Shown: positions 60,002 to 64,000 of the stretch, one piece after another
How the letters are laid out: the number at the start of each line of letters is the position of its first letter
Position numbering within the stretch: position 1 is the stretch's first letter
Origin: Burkholderia sp. OK233
GTDB lineage: Bacteria; Pseudomonadota; Gammaproteobacteria; Burkholderiales; Burkholderiaceae
Length of the DNA stretch: 64,000 nucleotides
Direction of reading: 5' to 3'
Assembly: GCF_900230185.1 (NCBI RefSeq)
Contig: NZ_OCSR01000002.1
Coordinates: 1,984,001 to 2,048,000 of the forward strand
Notes under the pieces: model-generated
The model's input: only the letters and a program-made list of their open reading frames with translations
Databases searched by the model: none
Told to the model about the DNA's origin: nothing
Translations under genes and position numbers: made by a program

Positions 60002-60385
60002 TGAGCGGCCGGTCGGGAATCGGAACTCCACGTTGTCGCGAACGTCCGCTATCAAGTCGACCCTGAACAATGCGTTGCTCGTGCCGTCGGTGTCACGCCA
60101 TCACTTCGGCGGCAATGCCGCGATTGAACCAGGCCGCGAGAACGAAGGCGCAAAGAAGCCGCAGCTTCCGGACGATCATCCTCAGGTTGTGACCTGCGCC
60201 GCACAGCACCGCGTGCATCGCATCTGCGAGCGCGTCTTTGAGCCAGTTCCGATCGAGTTTTCCGTCTGTCTGGTGTGGATGGCGGCGGAAAGCGAAGACG
60301 CTGCAGCGATGGAAGCTGAATCCTGAGTACCCCGGACACGCCCCCGACTGCTTACACCTCCGCCTCCGCCAGGTTGGCAGCGCTT

Positions 60386-62089
60386 TCAGAACTTGTAATT
60401 CAGCCCGACGGAGAAACCCATTTCTCTGCCGCCCGCGTAGCAAAACGGCGCACCCTGCGAGACCGAGCTGCCGTCATGACAATCGACGGTGACGCTTCGC
60501 CCGCCTGCGCCCAGCGCATAGTGCGCCGCCGCTTGATTGATGACCATGGCATAGTCGGCATACACAGTCGCATGTTTGTCGATCGCATGCTTGTACATCG
60601 CAGTGACCATATTGGCACCGTTGGAAGGATTCGGGATACCAATAGCGTTCGGGTCGGCTGGAGCCGTGTTGTGTTGCCCCGGGTCACCCGGCGTGCGATT
60701 GGCGTGCGCCCAACCGACGCTCACGCTGTCCTTGGGGGTGATTTCCTGCGTCAGGGCGAGCCAGAAGCCATTACGGCTCCGCTCGTTCTGTGTTTGCAGG
60801 TAGGCCGGAATCTGTCTGCGTATCACTTCATAGATTGCGCTCACCGTGGTCAGAGTGGGAAATTTATATTGCGCACCGACCTTGAATGCCCATTCGTTGC
60901 CGATATCGTTGGGGTCCGTCCCATCAGGCGATGCCAGCGCAGCAGGAGTGTTCAATACATCGCTTGAGCGATTCACGCCGAGGTGTATCTCATAGGCTGT
61001 CGTAAAGTACAGGGGGCCGTTGCTATAGGCGAGGTTCGCGCTGTAGGCCGACCCGTAGCTGCCGTCGTTACACGCAATTGGATTTCCACCACTGCCAGGG
61101 ACATTGCCGCCCGTGCAACTCGACTCACCTGAGGCCTGCACCGAATTTTCGTAACCGCGGTTTTGCCCGGGCGAAACCAGTGCGTTGAGAGACCAGCCAT
61201 GGAAACTGGGCGACTCATACCAGATCGCATGGTCCAGCCGCGTACCGAATTCGACGCGATTGTCGCCGCCCGTGTTACCCATGATGACGGAGTAATCGCC
61301 GAGCATGCCGGAAAACGGATTCATGCGTGCGGTCGACGTTTTGTAGGGCGCATCGGTCTTGCCGATCTTCAACGCGCCCCAGGTGGACGATGCTACGCCG
61401 ATGAAGCTGTTGCGCGACGTCAGGGCGCCCTTGACGGTCGAATCCTGAGCGGAGTTCGAATTGGAAGACCCTGAGGTTGCCGAAATATCCAGTTGGGTTT
61501 CCAGTTGATAGACGAAGGCCAGGCTGGCGTCGGAGCCGAATGGCCGCTTGCCGCGAACGCCGACATAGGAAAGATTGGATGAGACGTCGGGCTGCCAGCC
61601 CATATGCCCTCTAGGCGAGACGACAGTCCCGCCCGGCGTGACATACGAGTCTTTGAGGCCTTTGGTCGCATAGTCCACGGAAAGATCGAGGTTGCCGTAG
61701 AACTCCATATCCCCCAGCGCGGCCAGCAACGACTTAAGCTTGGGCGGCATGCCGGCGCCCCACCCGGAGGCGTCGGCATCCGATGTTTTTTGCGCGCCTG
61801 AGGTTGTACCCGTGTTTGCGCTTGTGCCTGAACTTGTACCTGCGGTTGTGCTTGCGACAGCGGGACTGACCGCTTGCTGGTTGTTCGCTGCCTGGGCTTG
61901 CTTTGACACAAGTGCATCGAGCTTCTTATTGAGCGCTTCCATTTGTTGTTTCAACAACTGGATCTGTTGTTTGTCGTCATCCGCCGCAATTGCCTGAGCG
62001 AATGCTCCTCCCGAACAGGTCACGCTGCCAGCTGCAAACAGGCATAGCGAAGCCGCCGCATGACGCGGCTTCAGATTTCTTATTCTCAT
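60386..62089 (-). CDS. large outer-membrane porin with N-terminal coiled coil
   Basis: A 567-residue porin. The signal peptide (AAASLCLFAAGSVTCSGGAF, cleaved near AQ) is followed by a coiled coil (DDKQQIQLLKQQMEALNKKL) and an Ala/Ser/Thr-rich linker, then the beta-barrel starting LGDMEFYGNLDLSVDYATKG. The blocks FIGVASSTWGALKIGKTDAP and the C-terminal MGFSVGLNYKF are porin features. The ATG at 62089 has GGAGG five bases upstream; ATG 62092 and TTG 62101 are alternatives. It sits beside a dead oxalate/formate antiporter gene and may have served the same substrate. Confidence 0.83.
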   Translation of the reverse strand: MRIRNLKPRHAAASLCLFAAGSVTCSGGAFAQAIAADDDKQQIQLLKQQMEALNKKLDALVSKQAQAANNQQAVSPAVASTTAGTSSGTSANTGTTSGAQKTSDADASGWGAGMPPKLKSLLAALGDMEFYGNLDLSVDYATKGLKDSYVTPGGTVVSPRGHMGWQPDVSSNLSYVGVRGKRPFGSDASLAFVYQLETQLDISATSGSSNSNSAQDSTVKGALTSRNSFIGVASSTWGALKIGKTDAPYKTSTARMNPFSGMLGDYSVIMGNTGGDNRVEFGTRLDHAIWYESPSFHGWSLNALVSPGQNRGYENSVQASGESSCTGGNVPGSGGNPIACNDGSYGSAYSANLAYSNGPLYFTTAYEIHLGVNRSSDVLNTPAALASPDGTDPNDIGNEWAFKVGAQYKFPTLTTVSAIYEVIRRQIPAYLQTQNERSRNGFWLALTQEITPKDSVSVGWAHANRTPGDPGQHNTAPADPNAIGIPNPSNGANMVTAMYKHAIDKHATVYADYAMVINQAAAHYALGAGGRSVTVDCHDGSSVSQGAPFCYAGGREMGFSVGLNYKF

Positions 62090-62167
62090 CATCTCCTCCA
62101 ATATTAATTTGTAATACTAATGAATAAGAAAAATAGATATCACAGCTCAAACCTCCGTTTCTATCGA

Positions 62168-62698
62168 CTATCGGTGCCGCAACGCCTTCATGAGGCACAC
62201 ATGTCCATATCCGGTAATCAGAGATATCCCTTGGTGAGCGCGCCAACCGCAACCGTACGGCCGATCCAGTGCCGTCTCATCGGAGCGAGGACGAATTTCG
62301 CGCACACCGCCGCTACGATCGATACGGCCGCTGCACAGATGAACCGTGTTCCACGAGCCATGCGCCGACAACACCGAAGCGATCGGCACAAGCATGGACG
62401 CTGTGCCCTTTGCGGCACAAAGCGAACCGCCAATGACGACAGGACGCGGCCCGAACTTGTCGACGAGCCATCCTTCGACTGGCACGAGCCAGATTTCCGT
62501 GACGATGAAAATTGTGATTGCAGTCTGAATTGCCGCCTGCCCCCAGTGATGCGCCGCGTCCATCGGCACGACGAACAAGGTCCACGCATACTGCAGATTC
62601 GCCACCAGCCCCATGCAAACGATGCCGATTGCCAGTTGAACCCACAGGTTATGCCGTAGTGCTGTGCTGCCCGGCGCGTCCACTTCGGAATGTCCCAT
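62168..62698 (-). pseudogene. degraded oxalate/formate-antiporter-type MFS gene (5' part)
   Basis: The first 100 or so codons are intact and match the OxlT group of MFS transporters: LWVQLAIGIVCMGLVANLQY, AWTLFVVPMDAAHHWGQAAI and QTAITIFIVTEIWLVPVEG, then VDKFGPRPVV. After about residue 110 the family pattern continues only in other frames (for example RFICAAAVSIVAAVC), so frameshifts have broken the gene, and the last two thirds are absent before the porin. Good ribosome sites (GGAGATGGAGAC) precede the ATG at 62698. Confidence 0.75.
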
Positions 62699-62990
62699 GT
62701 CTCCATCTCCATTTTTAGAATTCATCGTGCCCGAGCGGCGCGTCGACTGACGTGGTCGAATCACTTCATCGCTTGCATATGCGTCGGCAATGAAGCGCTA
62801 ATGGTCGGTCAGATGGAGATCGCACCAACGAAAGACATGCGGAGGCACGCAAAACGGTCTGATAAAAGTCGTTGTGTCTTCACGGACTGAGTGCATGCTG
62901 CGCGAGAACAACGATCAGTGAAAGTTAAAATATTTTATGGTTTGCATCAGGCATCCTGTATACGCCGGCGGCCTTCAACGAATTTCGACT

Positions 62991-63314
62991 ATGAAAAGCG
63001 CTACCTTGCGTCAACTCAATATCTTCGAAACAGTTGCCCGGAACCTGAGTTTTTCGCGCGAGGCAGACGAGTGGTACCTGACGCAGCCGGCAGTCTCAAC
63101 CCAGGTCAAACAGCTTGAGGAGCACGCCGGCCTGACCCTGTTCGAGTAGCTCGGCCGGAAAATTTATCTGACACCGGCGGGTTCCGAAATGCGCTCTTAC
63201 GCGCGCTCGATCATTGAGCAATTCCACGAAATGGACCAAGCGATGGCCGGCCTCCAAGACGTTGCGGGTAACCAATTGAACATTGCGGTAACCGGCGCGG
63301 GAAGCGGTTGTTAG
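62991..63314 (+). pseudogene. LysR-type regulator gene, nonsense-mutated and cut by an IS
   Basis: It begins MKSATLRQLNIFETVARNLS then FSREADEWYLTQPAVSTQVK, a CbbR-like LysR DNA-binding domain. A TAG at 63147-63149 interrupts LFE-stop-LGRKIYLTPAG, where the family usually has Gln (one C to T change from CAG). The frame then continues to about VTGAGSG and ends at the insertion-element edge near 63310. It diverges from the dead MFS gene, so the regulator/transporter pair decayed together. Confidence 0.8.
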
Positions 63315-64000
63315 CAGTAACGTATTTCACGCTCAGACGAACGTCTGCAAAGGCCGAGGACTTGAGGGCCGAGAGGGCGGCTCGAATGACCGTTCCAGTT
63401 TGATTGTGTTGAAAAAGTCGCCCGTAGTTCGGAATGTTCGGTATCCTGGAAGACATCGATCGACGGGAGTGATTCGTCATGATGGGTCAACTGGGCAGCG
63501 GACAGGACAAACTCTTCTACTCGTTCAACCTTGATAATCACGTCCCTCGCGAACACCTGTTGAGAGGCATAGATCACTTCCTCGATCTTCGTGATCTGCG
63601 CCAGCATCTCGCGCCGTTCTACAGTCCAATGGGACGGCCATCGATTGATCCAGAGCTCATGATCCGCATGTTGATTGTGAGCTACTGTTTCGGCATCCGG
63701 TCCGAGCGCAGGTTATGCGAAGAGGTCCATCTGAACCTTGCATATCGATGGTTCTGCCGTCTGGGTCTGGAAGACGCCGTACCTGAGCACTCGACCTTCT
63801 CCAAGAACCGCGACGGTCGCTTCCGCGATAGCGATGTACTACGCCATGTGTTCGAGTCGGTGCTGGGTCGCTGCATGTCCGAAGGTCTTGTAAAGGGTGA
63901 AGGTTTCGCGATTGACGCAAGCATCATCAGGGCCGATGCAAGCCCTGCACGCGGTGTCCCAGGTACTGAGTCCATCAACTGGGGTTGCGTCAAGGGCCAA
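63310..64000 (+). mobile_element. IS1182-family insertion sequence, left part
   Basis: The LysR-like reading breaks at about 63310 and the next coding region is an IS1182-type transposase. The exact left end and its inverted repeat (probably starting near GTTGTTAGCAGTAACG) cannot be fixed because the right end is outside the window. Confidence 0.7.
63479..64000 (+). CDS. IS1182 family transposase (partial, runs off window)
   Basis: A frame open from ATG 63479 to the window end (174 codons). It starts MMGQLGSGQDKLFYSFNLDN and has HVPREHLLRGIDHFLDL, RPSIDPELMIRMLIVSYCFG, VPEHSTFSKNRDGRF and FAIDASIIRADAS, where the first Asp of the DDE triad is expected. These are hallmarks of IS1182 (IS4/IS5-related) DDE transposases. 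The 3' half, including the rest of the catalytic triad, lies outside the window. Confidence 0.88.
   Translation, partial: MMGQLGSGQDKLFYSFNLDNHVPREHLLRGIDHFLDLRDLRQHLAPFYSPMGRPSIDPELMIRMLIVSYCFGIRSERRLCEEVHLNLAYRWFCRLGLEDAVPEHSTFSKNRDGRFRDSDVLRHVFESVLGRCMSEGLVKGEGFAIDASIIRADASPARGVPGTESINWGCVKGQ

Larger units (their letters stand above)
59719..60385. other. intergenic region with long inverted repeat and repeat copy 3
   Basis: About 670 bases without a gene. Contents are the 28-base perfect inverted repeat at 59810-59901 and the third copy of the dispersed repeat right after it. Leftward frames here have no recognisable product. Confidence 0.5.

Overview
The window comes from a high-GC Gram-negative bacterium that looks like a member of the Burkholderiaceae, most likely Paraburkholderia or a close relative. 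The reasons are three Burkholderia-type general porins with the QSSVTLYG-type mature N terminus or its variants, a DUF4148 protein, LysR/GntR/LacI/TetR regulators beside small catabolic islands, and an IS1182-family element. The many regulator-plus-catabolism islands, sparse housekeeping content and frequent gene remnants suggest a secondary chromosome or megaplasmid; that is inference.

Layout. 1-5.0 kb: a methyltransferase, then a leftward acyl-CoA operon (YWTD propeller, 3-hydroxyacyl-CoA dehydrogenase, permuted family III CoA-transferase). 5.5-7.4 kb: GNAT acetyltransferase and a saccharopine-dehydrogenase-like reductase. 7.6-12.5 kb: a catabolic island (RidA, alpha/beta hydrolase, MFS permease, GntR regulator, porin) with a shared AT-rich motif in both divergent promoters. 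13-21.2 kb: TPR protein, EamA transporter, lipid-methyltransferase-like protein, several small hypothetical genes, a cupin. 21.3-22.9 kb: two divergent manganese exporters (MntP and a TMEM165/GDT1 protein), each preceded by its own yybP-ykoY riboswitch and intrinsic terminator. 23.2-31.5 kb: a GGDEF/EAL protein, a lipoprotein, an anti-sigma-like protein coupled to a DUF1571 protein, an acetoacetate-decarboxylase-like protein, a solute-binding protein and DUF4148.

32.0-46.4 kb is the most interesting part: porin, LacI regulator, PhyH-type Fe(II)/2-oxoglutarate dioxygenase, LysR regulator, hydroxyquinol 1,2-dioxygenase, a TIM-barrel isomerase/dehydratase, two Gfo/Idh/MocA dehydrogenases, a complete ChvE-type sugar ABC transporter, a Dabb protein and maleylacetate reductase. 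It joins a sugar/cyclitol uptake and oxidation module to the lower hydroxyquinol pathway, and no aromatic hydroxylase is present. I propose that a cyclitol or sugar-derived ring is oxidised and dehydrated to hydroxyquinol and then cleaved to 3-oxoadipate.

46.5-57.9 kb: SDR/TetR pair, LysR, a solute-binding protein beside an ammonia-lyase homologue that lacks the MIO-forming Ala-Ser-Gly, a phospholipase C/acid phosphatase-type phosphoesterase, a truncated lysozyme coupled to an LprI-like gene, an exported nicotinamidase, a short ORF carrying an in-frame MITE, an SH3 protein and a lipoprotein. 57.9-64 kb is decaying: three-copy intergenic repeat, group II intron RT fragment, SDR, a long perfect inverted repeat, a porin, a degraded oxalate/formate-antiporter gene, a LysR gene with a nonsense codon cut by an IS1182-family element that runs off the window. 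No rRNA, tRNA or CRISPR array was seen.
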